A stretch of DNA of 64,000 nucleotides from a candidate division KSB1 bacterium (lineage in GTDB: Bacteria; Electryoneota; RPQS01): NCBI GenBank assembly GCA_016214895.1, contig JACRMR010000025.1, positions 78,222 to 142,221 on the forward strand. Direction: 5' to 3'. Position 1 is the first letter of the stretch. The number at the start of each line of letters is the position of its first letter. A model generated the notes under the pieces. The model was not told the DNA's origin. It saw nothing but the letters and a program-made list of their open reading frames with translations, and ran no database searches. The position numbers and the translations under genes are program-made. Below are positions 51,931 to 64,000 of the stretch, piece by piece.

Positions 51931-54342
51931 ATGTTACGACGCCTCGCCCTTGCCCTGATGCTGCTGACGGTACCGGCCTGGGCCAATTACGAGTTCCTCG
52001 GAAATGTGCTCGAACAGCAGTTGCTCGTTGACGGCGCGGATCTCACCGTCACCAGCGGACACGTGCTGCATCTGCGATTTGTGCGAGACGATATCCTGCG
52101 CGTGTGGCTGACGCGGGCAGACCATGACGTGGCGCCGCTGGCCGGCATTGTGCAGCTCCCCGCGCAGGGCGTGACGGCGAAGCATTCCGTGGTTGAAGGC
52201 GGAATCCTGCTCGCCAGTCGCAAGCTCCGGGTCATCGTGCAGCTGTTGCCGTGTCGAATCACGATCGCCGATGCGAACGGCAATCTGCTGCAGAACGACG
52301 ATTCGGGATTCGGAATCGGCTGGGACGGATCCGAAGTGCGGTGTTGGAAAGAAATCGGAGCCGACGAGCGATTCTACGGCCTGGGTTTGAAAACGGGCGA
52401 GTTGGACAAACGCGGCCGCGAATGGACGATGTGGAATAGCGATATTCCGGGATACACGAGAGACACGGATCCGCTCTACGAGTCCATTCCGTTCTATGTC
52501 GGTCTGCGTGAAGGCCGGGCCTACGGCGTCTATTTCAACAACAGCTTTCGCTCACGATTCAATTTGGGCGCGGGGAACCATCGCTACTTGTCGTTCGCGG
52601 CGGATGACGGTGTGATGGACTACTTCTTCGTGGCCGGACCGGGCTTCGCCGAGGTGCTGTCCGGCTACACCGATTTGACGGGACACATGCCGATGCCGCC
52701 GTTGTGGGCCCTCGGCTATCAGCAATGCCGCTGGAGCTATTATCCCGACAGCGAGGTGCTCAACCTCGCGCGCACGTTTCGCGAGAAGAGGATTCCCGCC
52801 GATGTGATCTATCTTGATATTCATCACATGGACGGTTATCGCGTGTTCACCTGGCATCCGGAATGGTTCGCGCGGCCCAAGCCGATGCTGCAAGCACTGG
52901 ACCAGAGCGGATTCAAAGTCGTGACGATCGTGGATCCGGGAGTGAAAGCGGATTCGAACTACTCGGTCGCGCGCGAGGGTCTGGCCCGGAATCACTTCGT
53001 GCGCTATCCCGACGGAGAGGTGTACACGGGCGATGTTTGGCCGGGGCGCTCGTATTTTCCGGATTTCTCACGCGAGGCCACCCGGGAATGGTGGGGTGGG
53101 CTGGCCGGTCAGTGGCGTGATCAGGGTGTGCGCGGATTTTGGAACGACATGAATGAGCCGGCGGTATGGGGGCAGGCTTTTCCGCTGGAGACGATGTTCG
53201 ACGACGACGGCCTGCGCGCGAGTCACAAGCGGACGCACAATCGCTACGGCTATCTGATGGCCGAGGCGACTTATGCGGGCTTGAAGAAGACACATCCAAA
53301 TGAGCGACCGTTCATCCTGACGCGCGCCGCGTTCGCGGGAATCCAGCGGTACTCTGCCGTGTGGACGGGTGACAACGTGTCAAGCGAAGAGCATCTCGAG
53401 CTGGGGATTCGAATGATGCTCGGCGAGGGGATGTCGGGCGTGCCGTTTGTCGGAACGGATATCGGCGGATTCATGGGCGGCTCGCCGTCACAAGAGCTGT
53501 ACGCGCGGTGGATGCAAATTGGCGCGCTGTCGCCACTCAGTCGGACCCATGCGCATCACGGAAAAGACGCGCAAGAGCCATGGTCGTTCGGAGAATATGT
53601 CGAGGACATCGCGCGCAAGTATCTAACCTTGCGCTATCGACTGATGCCCTACCTGTACACCGCGTTTCATGACGCGAGTGCAACCGGCGTGCCGGTGTGG
53701 CGGCCGTTATTCTGGAATCATCAGGACGATCCACGCGCATTTGACTGGGCATACCAACATCAATTCTACTGGGGCGACGACGTGCTCGTCGCGCCCGTTA
53801 CGCGAGTCGGAACCAAACTCCAGAGGATTTACCTGCCGGAAGGCCGCTGGCTGGAATGGGAGACGCCGCGCGTGTACGAGGGCGAGCAGGAGCTGGTGAT
53901 CGATACGCCGCTCGAACGGCTGCCGATGTTCCTGCGTGAGGGAGGATGCGTATTCATGCGCGACTCCGTGCAGTTTTCCGACGAGCACCCGATTCGGGAG
54001 CTGACGACGACAATCTTTCCGGCCACGCGGCCCGACACGTCGGAGTTGTATGAAGACGACGGAATCAGCTTCAGCTCTGCCGACGGCGACTACCGGACAA
54101 CGGCGTACGCGAGTTGGTGCTCCGACGCGGTGGTCTCCGTGCAGCGCATCCTTCACCATGACCAATACCGGCCGCAGCCGCGGCGACTGGTTTTGATCCT
54201 GAAGGACCTGGCGACGGCGCCTGCGGAGGTGCTCGTCAACGGCCAGCCCATGACTAACTACCTGTTCAGCGCGGACCGCCATGAACTGACGGTTCGCTGG
54301 CCGTCCGAGTTCGAATTTGATTCATTGACCGTGAGAAGATAA
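51931..54342 (+). CDS. Exported GH31-family alpha-glucosidase
   Basis: An 803-residue glycoside hydrolase of family 31. It has a signal peptide (about residues 1-18, ends AWAN), an N-terminal beta-sandwich, and a catalytic barrel with the nucleophile block GFWNDMNEPAVWG (Asp near 406) and the acid/base region AVWTGDNVSSEEHL. Further blocks are YQQCRWSYYPDSEV and RTHAHHGKDAQEPW. It should release glucose from alpha-glucans or oligosaccharides outside the cytoplasm; other GH31 activities (alpha-xylosidase and similar) cannot be excluded. No Shine-Dalgarno is present: an 11-C run stands before the ATG. It lies 35 bp after the kinase gene, and the sugar symporter gene follows after 30 bp. Confidence 0.88.
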   Translation: MLRRLALALMLLTVPAWANYEFLGNVLEQQLLVDGADLTVTSGHVLHLRFVRDDILRVWLTRADHDVAPLAGIVQLPAQGVTAKHSVVEGGILLASRKLRVIVQLLPCRITIADANGNLLQNDDSGFGIGWDGSEVRCWKEIGADERFYGLGLKTGELDKRGREWTMWNSDIPGYTRDTDPLYESIPFYVGLREGRAYGVYFNNSFRSRFNLGAGNHRYLSFAADDGVMDYFFVAGPGFAEVLSGYTDLTGHMPMPPLWALGYQQCRWSYYPDSEVLNLARTFREKRIPADVIYLDIHHMDGYRVFTWHPEWFARPKPMLQALDQSGFKVVTIVDPGVKADSNYSVAREGLARNHFVRYPDGEVYTGDVWPGRSYFPDFSREATREWWGGLAGQWRDQGVRGFWNDMNEPAVWGQAFPLETMFDDDGLRASHKRTHNRYGYLMAEATYAGLKKTHPNERPFILTRAAFAGIQRYSAVWTGDNVSSEEHLELGIRMMLGEGMSGVPFVGTDIGGFMGGSPSQELYARWMQIGALSPLSRTHAHHGKDAQEPWSFGEYVEDIARKYLTLRYRLMPYLYTAFHDASATGVPVWRPLFWNHQDDPRAFDWAYQHQFYWGDDVLVAPVTRVGTKLQRIYLPEGRWLEWETPRVYEGEQELVIDTPLERLPMFLREGGCVFMRDSVQFSDEHPIRELTTTIFPATRPDTSELYEDDGISFSSADGDYRTTAYASWCSDAVVSVQRILHHDQYRPQPRRLVLILKDLATAPAEVLVNGQPMTNYLFSADRHELTVRWPSEFEFDSLTVRR

Positions 54343-54372
54343 TCCCCGCGTCTCGAAACTCTGAGGTTCATC

Positions 54373-55983
<1,611 letters not shown>

Positions 55984-56010
55984 CTCAATTCGCGAGCAGG
56001 TATCAGAGAA

Positions 56011-56036
56011 GCGGGCGGGTCAAATGACCCGCCCGC
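56011..56036. terminator. Bidirectional terminator between convergent genes
   Basis: A perfect 11-bp stem GCGGGCGGGTC / GACCCGCCCGC with a 4-nt loop. On the + strand CTTCTGTTT follows (symporter gene). On the minus strand TTCTCTGATA follows, for the 1,598-residue gene. Confidence 0.85.
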
Positions 56037-56060
56037 CTTCTGTTTAGAGTGGATTCGCGA

Positions 56061-59000
56061 CTACGGACACGTTCCCGTCACCAGGAAATATCGTCGCGGT
56101 CCGACGAAAGCCGCACCATCATCGTACACGTACGCAATTACATTGGGTCCGGACGGAGCCGGAATTCCGGTTGCCATCGAGGTCCATGTTCCCGGGAAGA
56201 CCGGATCCAGCGTCGTGTTCGCCCAGATCGTGTATGTACCCGCAAACAACGGATCCGGATCCCACATGAACACGAGGTCGTTGATCACCGGATCGGCATC
56301 TATATTGGCAAACCGCATCCGGAAGTCAACCACGGTGTCCGGGGCGCAGAGACTCGCGCAAGTCAGTGTCGCTCGATACGTCAACGGGCTGGGGTTGCCC
56401 GTGAAATACCGCGCCGCCACGGCCGCGGTGTACGTGCCCGTCGTCAACGTGTCGCTGAAGACCAGCGTATCGCACGCGGTCGTGGAGTCCGCGCCCAGCG
56501 CGACCAGACTGCCGCAAGCCGCACCGGAATAGAGGACCGAGGTCAACGGAACATCTTCCGTGGCCAACTGCAGCGTGACGATCTGGTCCGACGCCAAGGT
56601 GAACTGATACCAGTCGGTGTCACGGTAGTAAGCCCGAATCGTCGTGGTTCCCGCCGCGAGGTAGTCGAACAACACGCCGCAGTAGCTCTGCCCGCAGGAG
56701 GGCGTCAGGAATACCGGCACCGTGTTGTTGCAGCCGCCGTCGGGATCCGTGGTCGGGAATGTCGGATCGAAACGATTTTCCGCCGGTTCCGCGATATCAC
56801 CGCCTTCGCAGGCCACGTTGCACGGACAGGCACCATTGTCGAATACACGCAGGCGCCAGGCGCCCGACGAGCTGCCATAGTAGCCGACGCGCACAATGTA
56901 TGTACCCGGTTCCAGCGATCCGGCCACAAACGAATTGAGGCTCGAGCCACGCTGACCGGCTACTTCCCAATATACCACTGTGAAGGCGGATATGTCGTCG
57001 TTGCAGAGAATGGTATTCGTGCAGCAAGACCCAGCTGCGTAAACAGCAATGTACATATCACCGCTGCCCACGGTCCCGTTGTCCAGCGCGAACGCCAACC
57101 GACGGCATTCCGTCAGCGTGATCTGGACAAACGCATCGGGTCCGGAAGAGCGCGCGATGGTGCTGTTGCAGCTGTCGGAACAATCCGCAGACCATCCGGT
57201 CGTACTACCGGAGATGATCGACGAGTCATTGGGTGCCGGGGCAGGGAGAATCAGCGGGTTGTTGCACTGATCGCCTTGCGGAATCGGCAGGATCGTTGCC
57301 TCGGCCGAGTCACAGGCCGCACACACGTCGGGATCCGCACGCCACGCCTTCACGGAGAAGACGCCGGACGTCACGGTTTGATAGGTGTTGCTGTTGGCGC
57401 CCAGGATCTCGTTGCCAGCCTGGCAGAGATCGCCCGTGTACCACTGGTAGGCGAGAACGCCGCCATATCCACCCGCCGCATTGGCCGTCAGGGTTACGCT
57501 ACCGATGGCAGCAACGCTATTCACCGTCACTGTCGGTGCCCCGCAGGCGCCGGTCGGGTAGATAAACACGTCGTCGATGTACAGGCGCGCGCTGGCGAAG
57601 CGGGACATGCCGTGCCAGCCCACGTAGTAGGTGCCGGACAGGGCCGGAGTAAACGTGCCCGTCGCCAACGTGTACGTGGTAACCTGCAACGTCTCCGGTG
57701 CGGAAATCGCCGTGGTCATGGCCGCCGAGTTCGGGGCGTTGCCAAACTTCACTTCGAGCGAATCATAGTTGGTCACTGAAGCCGCGCGGCGGTAATACTC
57801 AAGCGTGTAGCTTGTGCCGCCGGTGAGATCCAACGCCTCGGAAAACAGCCAGTCGTTGTTGCCTGTGGCCGAGCCCGCCAGTGACGCGCTATTCGGCGAC
57901 GAACGCGGAGACGTCGTGTAAGTGGCCCAAACCGGTGTGAGGGCATCGGCGTTCTCCGAATTCCAGCAGAACGGCAGCAACGGCGAAGGAACGTCATCGA
58001 AATTGTCAGCGTACGGTATGGACTGCACAGTGCAAGCCTGATTCAGCCATTGCAGCGTGTACGTCCCGCAAGGCGTTGTCGTGCTGTAACCGCCGATTAC
58101 ATAGTAAACCGTTTGCGTCAAGCCCGTGTTGTTCGTCCAGTAGTACTGGGTGTAGTCGGGATCGTCGATACAACCGACAAGGTTGTCGCCCGGACAGACT
58201 CCGCCCCAGCGCAAACTATGGCGGCTGTCGAGAGCGTTCAACGATTGCCAGATGCTGGCGACGTTTCCGGCCGGCACCGACATGGAGTAAACCATATCCT
58301 CCTTCGAGTATCCACAAGACTGACCCGGCGTCTGGTCGCTGTAGCCGCAATTGCTGACACTCACCAGACTGTCGCGTACGCCCGTCAGCGTGACCGCGAT
58401 GGAGCAATTATCACCCGGAGGCGGCGGTGTTACCGTCGCTTCGGCGGAATCGCACGTCGCGCAGTTGAGCGAATCGAGAATCCACGCGCGGCAGGAAAAG
58501 ACGCCGCTGGAAGTCGTGGTGTAGCCGGCGGCGCGCTGGCCGACGATGCGATTCACTTCTTCACAGCCGGTGCCGGTAAACCACTGATATTCTACCGCAC
58601 CGCCGGAGCCTCCGGTTACTGACGCCGCCAGCGTCACCTGCCCGATTCCGACAGCACTATTGACGGTTACCGTCGGGGCCGTGCAGCCACCCGCAAGGGT
58701 CAACGCGATGTCATCGATGCGCAAACGGCTGCCGCTGAAACGGGAGATGTTGTGCCAGCCGATGACATAGTCGCCGGAGACCGCCGGAGTGAAGGTCGCG
58801 GCTTTCAGGGCATACGCCGTGGTCTTCACGGTATCCGCCACATGGATCACATTCGTCATCGCCGACGACTGATTCGTCGTTCCATAGAACACCTCGACCG
58901 AATCATAAGAGGTGATCGACGCCGCACGCCGCCAGTATTCGAGCAGATAGGTGATGCCGCCGGTTAGAGTGATCGGCTTGGTGAAGAGCCAGTCGTTGTT

Positions 59001-60857
59001 CGAACTGGCCGTGCCACTGATGCTGGCGCTGTTCGGCGCGGAACGCGGCGTCGTTGCGTAAGATTCCCAGATCGGTGTGATCGCATTCACATTCTCGAAG
59101 GACCAGCAGGTCGGCAAAGCCACCGGAACCGCAGTGTCGAAATTCTCCGTGAAGGGAACGGTGGCCGCAACACACGGCTGGTTGTCCCAATTCAGGTTGA
59201 AGTTGCCGCACGTCGCCGTCAGCGACCAGAGGCCGACGGTCAGGTAAAGCGTTTCCGTCGCACCGGTACCGTTGTACCAGACCCAACGGGCTTCATCCGG
59301 CGAGTCCACACAATGCAACAGATTCGTTCCCGGGCACGCGCCACCCCACCGCGCCGTGTGGCGACTATCGATGGAATTGGAAGGCTGCCAGATCGAGGCC
59401 CAGTTGCCGGCGGGTACGACCATCCGGAATATCATGTCCTGACCGGACGCGCCGCAGGGCTGCCCCGGCAGGTTGTCGCCCGCACCGCAGTTGTTATAGA
59501 GCTGCGTGCCGGAAGCGCCCGCCAACAGCACCGGCGCACCACAGTCCGTTCCGTTTCTTACGGTGACAGTGACGCGCGACGTGTCGTTGGGTGCATCGGC
59601 ATCACCAGCCACCTCAGTCCAGACGGTGAGGACGTACGGACCGTCCAGAGCCGGGAGAGTGATCTGAGGCGTGAACGGGTGATCCTCCGTGCCCAGTTGG
59701 GCGAGGGACTGTGTCACCTCGGTAACCGTAGCGCCGCCGTTAAAGCTGTAGTTGAGCGTGCCCGGCTCCGTGGTCGTGCCGAAGTTCACCGCGCGGGCCG
59801 TCACCGCGAGCGTGGCGCCCGATGGATAGTTACCGGGGACCGGTGCGAGGATCGTGGTGCAGGCGAAGTCGTGCAGATTCGACAAATTTGCGGTCAGAAT
59901 CTGAATGCTCCACTGGAAGACGCCACCGGTATCGCCACCCAAATCGTCATAGATCGTCAGCGTCCAGACGCCGTTCGGATCCTGTGTATCAAATGCAGTC
60001 AGCGCCACCTCGGGCCGGTAGGAACCCGTCATCGGGGCAACGCCGGTCGTGATCAAAGCGGCCGCGTCGTCGTCAAAGCGTGTGCGAATCATGTTGTCGC
60101 CGGTACTGCCGTTGTCGGTTGACAATTCGAGTCTGGTGCCCGCCGGGGAGGTCAGGAAGATGTCCAGATCGCTGTCATACGTGTGCAGCAGCGAGTCGAT
60201 CTGCACTTCGACATCCACGATGTACGTGCCGATCCCCGACACCGTCAACGGAATGTGCACAGTATCCGCCGAGGTGCCGCCCGTGCCGCTGACCGGAATG
60301 CGCGTGACCGGCGCACCCACCCACGTAAACGTCGTACCGCCGTTATCATCGAGCGGATCGCCGTGGCCGCCTTCACGACCGGCGAACTCGATATTCTCGT
60401 ATTCCGCTATCAAGGCCTTGTCGGCCGGACTCAGAGCTCCGCCCGCCGCCTCGCGATCAAGCGCGGCTTTGGCATCCGCCCACGGTTCGACTTCGACTGC
60501 GGCAGCGGCTTCAGCTTCCACTTGATCGAGGATCATCTGTTTAGCCTGCGCCTCGGCCCACTCCGCCTCGAACCGCTTGTTCGCCTCGTCAGACGGCGGA
60601 TCAGACTTCATGCCTTCGATACCCGTTTCCTCAGCACCGCCGGCGAGGCCCGAGAACGAAGCTACAAACTCGTTCTTCAACTGAACCATCCGATCGATCA
60701 GCGTCGGATCAACCGATTGTTGGTTCGGCATCAGCATCGAGGACGAACCCTGCGGCTTCACCAGCACGGCCTTCCCCTTTTCGCCCGCCACAACTCCCAA
60801 AACCAGCAGCAACAGGCATGCTGCCAGCGCGATCCAAATCACGCTACGTTTACGCAT
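56061..60857 (-). CDS. Large multidomain exported protein (P-domain, choice-of-anchor-J-like repeats, Ig-like)
   Basis: A 1,598-residue exported protein: an N-terminal membrane segment or signal peptide (about residues 7-24), a charged Ala/Glu-rich region, then a proprotein-convertase P-domain (about 174-322; DSDLDIFLTSPAGTRLELS, DPNGVWTLTIYDD). After a CARDB-like domain comes a duplicated block of about 400 residues. Each copy has a Cys-rich domain (SIWQ..N..DSRH..RWGG.CPG), a choice-of-anchor-J-like domain (FD..P..LP.CW..EN; NNDWLF..P) and an Ig-like domain (QW.TG..C..N.I.G). Pre-peptidase-type domains and a fibronectin-like end follow. No protease catalytic domain and no PNPFN motif are visible. 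An adhesive or matrix role is plausible. Confidence 0.78.
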   Translation of the reverse strand: MRKRSVIWIALAACLLLLVLGVVAGEKGKAVLVKPQGSSSMLMPNQQSVDPTLIDRMVQLKNEFVASFSGLAGGAEETGIEGMKSDPPSDEANKRFEAEWAEAQAKQMILDQVEAEAAAAVEVEPWADAKAALDREAAGGALSPADKALIAEYENIEFAGREGGHGDPLDDNGGTTFTWVGAPVTRIPVSGTGGTSADTVHIPLTVSGIGTYIVDVEVQIDSLLHTYDSDLDIFLTSPAGTRLELSTDNGSTGDNMIRTRFDDDAAALITTGVAPMTGSYRPEVALTAFDTQDPNGVWTLTIYDDLGGDTGGVFQWSIQILTANLSNLHDFACTTILAPVPGNYPSGATLAVTARAVNFGTTTEPGTLNYSFNGGATVTEVTQSLAQLGTEDHPFTPQITLPALDGPYVLTVWTEVAGDADAPNDTSRVTVTVRNGTDCGAPVLLAGASGTQLYNNCGAGDNLPGQPCGASGQDMIFRMVVPAGNWASIWQPSNSIDSRHTARWGGACPGTNLLHCVDSPDEARWVWYNGTGATETLYLTVGLWSLTATCGNFNLNWDNQPCVAATVPFTENFDTAVPVALPTCWSFENVNAITPIWESYATTPRSAPNSASISGTASSNNDWLFTKPITLTGGITYLLEYWRRAASITSYDSVEVFYGTTNQSSAMTNVIHVADTVKTTAYALKAATFTPAVSGDYVIGWHNISRFSGSRLRIDDIALTLAGGCTAPTVTVNSAVGIGQVTLAASVTGGSGGAVEYQWFTGTGCEEVNRIVGQRAAGYTTTSSGVFSCRAWILDSLNCATCDSAEATVTPPPPGDNCSIAVTLTGVRDSLVSVSNCGYSDQTPGQSCGYSKEDMVYSMSVPAGNVASIWQSLNALDSRHSLRWGGVCPGDNLVGCIDDPDYTQYYWTNNTGLTQTVYYVIGGYSTTTPCGTYTLQWLNQACTVQSIPYADNFDDVPSPLLPFCWNSENADALTPVWATYTTSPRSSPNSASLAGSATGNNDWLFSEALDLTGGTSYTLEYYRRAASVTNYDSLEVKFGNAPNSAAMTTAISAPETLQVTTYTLATGTFTPALSGTYYVGWHGMSRFASARLYIDDVFIYPTGACGAPTVTVNSVAAIGSVTLTANAAGGYGGVLAYQWYTGDLCQAGNEILGANSNTYQTVTSGVFSVKAWRADPDVCAACDSAEATILPIPQGDQCNNPLILPAPAPNDSSIISGSTTGWSADCSDSCNSTIARSSGPDAFVQITLTECRRLAFALDNGTVGSGDMYIAVYAAGSCCTNTILCNDDISAFTVVYWEVAGQRGSSLNSFVAGSLEPGTYIVRVGYYGSSSGAWRLRVFDNGACPCNVACEGGDIAEPAENRFDPTFPTTDPDGGCNNTVPVFLTPSCGQSYCGVLFDYLAAGTTTIRAYYRDTDWYQFTLASDQIVTLQLATEDVPLTSVLYSGAACGSLVALGADSTTACDTLVFSDTLTTGTYTAAVAARYFTGNPSPLTYRATLTCASLCAPDTVVDFRMRFANIDADPVINDLVFMWDPDPLFAGTYTIWANTTLDPVFPGTWTSMATGIPAPSGPNVIAYVYDDGAAFVGPRRYFLVTGTCP

Positions 60858-60954
60858 CGTCCGTCCCTCGATATTATGAGATTCGCCACCTCAGGGGTAG
60901 GGCCCGTCGCCGTCGTCCGCATGGCCGGCCCTGCCCGGACCACTAATGTTCCGT

Positions 60955-60982
60955 AATCTATGATTCGGTGATTGAAATGCAA
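60955..60982 (-). promoter_or_regulatory. Candidate promoter of the 1,598-residue protein gene
   Basis: On the minus strand: TTGCAT (60977-60982), a 16-bp spacer and TAGATT (60955-60960), about 100 bp before the ATG. Apart from this and the aroF terminator, nothing is seen in 60858-61183. Confidence 0.4.
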
Positions 60983-61130
60983 CGTGCTCGGGCGGTATCA
61001 GGCAAGAGAACCGCAATTCGTCTGCGCAGCGTGTGCCGGATGTGTCGCTCTCCGCACGCTGCAAGGCATTGTTCATATTATGATTAGCCGATCATTTGCC
61101 GAGAGGTGGCCTCGGCGCAGGGGCGAGAGA

Positions 61131-61158
61131 AGAGGCCTCAACCTGAGTCGAGGCCTCT
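61131..61158 (-). terminator. Hairpin downstream of the trp/DAHP synthase operon
   Basis: A perfect 9-bp stem AGAGGCCTC / GAGGCCTCT with a 10-nt loop, 26 bp past the DAHP synthase stop. On the minus strand it is followed by TCTCTCGCCCC, a poor T tract, so termination may be partial. Confidence 0.6.
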
Positions 61159-61183
61159 CCACATGCAGGCGTGCGGTACCGGC

Positions 61184-62215
61184 TTAGCCCGCAGGACGAA
61201 CGGCGAACCCCCTGCCTACGACCGGGGCGATCTGCTCCATTTCACGGGCCAACGTTGACAGTTGCTGGGGATAGAGCGATTGATAGCCATCCGAAAACGC
61301 GTGGTCGGGGTCAGGGTGCATTTCAATGATCAGACCGTCCGCGCCGACCGCGACCGAGGCCAGCGCCAGGGGAATGACCAGATTGCGTTTGCCGGTGCCA
61401 TGCGACGGATCCGTGATAATCGGCAGGTGCGAAAGTTCTTTCACGACGGGAACGATCGTGAGATCGAGCGTGTTGCGCGCGAAATCAGAAAATCCGCGAA
61501 TGCCGCGCTCGCAGAGCACGACCTGATAGTTGCCTTCCGCGAGAATGTACTCGGCGGCATTCAGCAACTCTTCGAGCGTGGCCGCCGGGCCGCGCTTCAA
61601 CAAGATCGGCTTCATCGTCCGCGCCGCTTGCTTGAGCAGGACATAGTTCTGCATATTGCGCGCCCCGATTTGAAGCATGTCAACGTACTTCCGCGCCAGC
61701 TCAATGCTCTCCGAATCCAGCACTTCACTGACCACGGGCAGTCCTGTTTCCTGACGCGCCTCGGCAAGCAATTTCAGCGCGGCTTCGCCGAGACCTTGAA
61801 ACGCATAGGGCGACGTGCGAGGCTTGAACGCGCCGCCGCGCAGAATCCGGGCGCCGGCGGCGCGGGCGAATGCGGCGGACTGCATGATCTGCGCCCGCGA
61901 TTCCACGGAACACGGTCCGGCGATCAATACCAATTCCGGACCCCCGATCCGCACGCCTCCCACTTCGATCACCGTGTCCTCGGGTTTCACTTCGCGAGAC
62001 ACCAGCTTGTAGGGACGCGTCACCCGAATCGCCTGAATCACGCCCGGCAGCGATTCGAGCACTTCGCGGCCGATCGGTCCGTTGTTGCCTGTCACCCCGA
62101 TTGCCGTACGCGTCGCCCCGGGAATGGAATGCGCCTGGTAACCCAGACTCTCAATTGAAGCGATGACGGAACTAATCTGTTCGTCCGTTGCATCGCGCTT
62201 CATAATCACCAACAT
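61184..62215 (-). CDS. aroF: DAHP synthase with N-terminal regulatory domain
   Basis: A 343-residue 3-deoxy-D-arabino-heptulosonate 7-phosphate synthase, the first step of aromatic amino-acid synthesis. Residues about 1-75 form a ferredoxin/ACT-like domain ([20 protein letters not shown]), as in the Thermotoga-type AroF. The barrel carries [56 protein letters not shown] and DPSHGTGKR. The start at 62215 has GGAG upstream; a frame extended 135 bp upstream overlaps trpA and lacks similarity. It is placed with trpB and trpA, so feedback by an aromatic amino acid is expected. Confidence 0.93.
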   Translation of the reverse strand: MLVIMKRDATDEQISSVIASIESLGYQAHSIPGATRTAIGVTGNNGPIGREVLESLPGVIQAIRVTRPYKLVSREVKPEDTVIEVGGVRIGGPELVLIAGPCSVESRAQIMQSAAFARAAGARILRGGAFKPRTSPYAFQGLGEAALKLLAEARQETGLPVVSEVLDSESIELARKYVDMLQIGARNMQNYVLLKQAARTMKPILLKRGPAATLEELLNAAEYILAEGNYQVVLCERGIRGFSDFARNTLDLTIVPVVKELSHLPIITDPSHGTGKRNLVIPLALASVAVGADGLIIEMHPDPDHAFSDGYQSLYPQQLSTLAREMEQIAPVVGRGFAVRPAG

Positions 62216-62246
62216 GGCCCTACTCCTGTTCGGCGCGGAATCATCA

Positions 62247-63033
62247 TCAACTCCGCGAAATCGCCAGTTTGAGTTCCCGCACCAAGGCGGACACCGCCGG
62301 AATCGCCTGACCGCGCGTGCGGGATTCGTCGATCCGGCGAATGATCGCACTGCCCACGATCACGCCGTCCGCGTGTTCCGCAAGTTGGCGCGCGGTATCG
62401 CCGTTCGAAACCCCAAAGCCGACCATCACGGGCTGGGACACGGCTGATCGAACGCGTAAGAGATACTCGCTGACCTCCGCCGGCACCGTGCCGCGCGATC
62501 CCGTCACTCCCGTAACCGATACTGCGTAAACAAACGGAACTTGAGTCTCGTTCAGCGCGCGCATGCGTTCGTCGCCGGTGGTCGGCGCGACGAAGGGAAT
62601 CAGCGGCAGTCCGTGTTGCAACGCCAGATCGTGAAACTCCGGTTCGGCATCCCACAGTAAGTCCGGCAGAATGAGCCCATGCACTCCGGCCGTCCGGGCC
62701 GACGCCAGGAAACTCGTTGCGCCGCGCCCCAGAACCGAGTTGTAGTAGCCCATCAGCACGATGGGTCCGAGCGCCGAGATCGCTTGCGCCATGGCGAAGA
62801 CATGATCGAGCTTGGTCCCGGCCGCCAGCGCCGCTGTCGCCGCGCGCTGAATTACCGGGCCGTCGGCGATGGGATCGGAAAACGGAATCCCCAACTCCAT
62901 GAAATCCGCGCCCGCGTCAAAGATCGCGCGGGCCAATTCTACGGTCGCAGACAAGTCGGGGTAGCCCGCGGTCAGGTAGATCGAGAGCAGTTTGGCACCG
63001 CGCTCGCGAGCATGAATGCAGAGAGATGCGAGG

Positions 63034-63041
<8 letters not shown>
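62247..63041 (-). CDS. trpA: Tryptophan synthase alpha chain
   Basis: A 264-residue TIM-barrel subunit that cleaves indole-3-glycerol phosphate to indole. The catalytic region [20 protein letters not shown] (Glu near residue 47, Asp near 58) is complete, as are the loop VTGVTGSRG and the phosphate site VGFGVSNGD. It overlaps the trpB stop by 8 bp, so the two are coupled, and lies 31 bp before the DAHP synthase start. Normal length. Confidence 0.95.

Positions 63042-64000
<959 letters not shown>

Noticed and set aside
56049..57779. Long + strand frame of 576 codons opposite the 1,598-residue gene
   Set aside because: Arg/Gly-rich antisense shadow of a clear exported protein. The sense frame has signal peptide, domains and terminator.
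62216..62350. Longer DAHP synthase start at 62350
   Set aside because: The extra 45 residues are Arg-rich, overlap the end of trpA and have no family similarity; 62215 has a ribosome site and opens the known regulatory domain.

Overview
The window is bacterial chromosomal DNA, moderately GC-rich and densely coded, with no rRNA operon and no CRISPR array. Seven proteins carry a C-terminal sorting domain built around a PNPFN motif (type IX secretion, Por/FlgD-Ig-like). That points to a member of the Fibrobacterota-Chlorobiota-Bacteroidota (FCB) superphylum, most likely one of its lesser-known phyla. This is inferred from protein families only, because there is no marker gene such as 16S rRNA. 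Several promoters match a plain sigma-70 consensus (TTGACT/A, 17-bp spacer, TATATT-like) rather than the Bacteroides -33/-7 type.

Layout. 1-9470 is a stress block: a tandem cytochrome-P460 di-haem lipoprotein, a Crp/Fnr regulator, a tripartite RND efflux system (tolC-like, membrane-fusion and pump genes, all leftward), and a divergent ECF sigma/anti-sigma pair. Three copies of a CRP-type palindrome flank the P460 gene. 9471-11130 is a scar: the 3' portion of a tRNA-Lys(CTT) with its hairpin, then a decayed IS3-family transposase. 11131-17466 is a rightward osmostress operon: MarR regulator, DUF5752-like protein, TreT-like glycosyltransferase, OtsB, OtsA, a truncated MscS-like fragment and a CPA2 antiporter. 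It therefore holds two potential routes to trehalose.

17890-28957 is a leftward run of seven genes: four paralogous exported Asp-box (BNR) proteins with sorting domains, then ftsE, ftsX and an EamA transporter. 29531-32110 encodes a membrane H+-pyrophosphatase of the K+-independent type. 32212-40429 holds more leftward exported proteins (PNPFN proteins, a beta-helix protein, a PNGase F-like deglycosylase) and a small RRM protein. A 34-residue small ORF lies just ahead of one of them.

40940-48739 encodes a 2,599-residue exported protein: a von Willebrand A domain, about 15 alternating cysteine-rich modules of about 100 residues, a GEVED-like domain and a LamG-like C-terminus. It is the most unusual object in the window. 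It is followed by a convergent lipoprotein gene, a probably leaderless Ser/Thr kinase gene with a PEGA-like sensor, and an alpha-glucosidase (GH31) plus SGLT-type symporter pair. A 1,598-residue multidomain exported protein and trpB-trpA-DAHP synthase (trpB cut by the right edge) close the window.

The overall picture is a heterotroph with a large, disulfide-rich secretome aimed at surfaces or glycans, sugar uptake, and efflux, nitrosative and osmotic stress functions. A family of GC-rich hairpin elements recurs at the 3' ends of genes between 32 and 49 kb.
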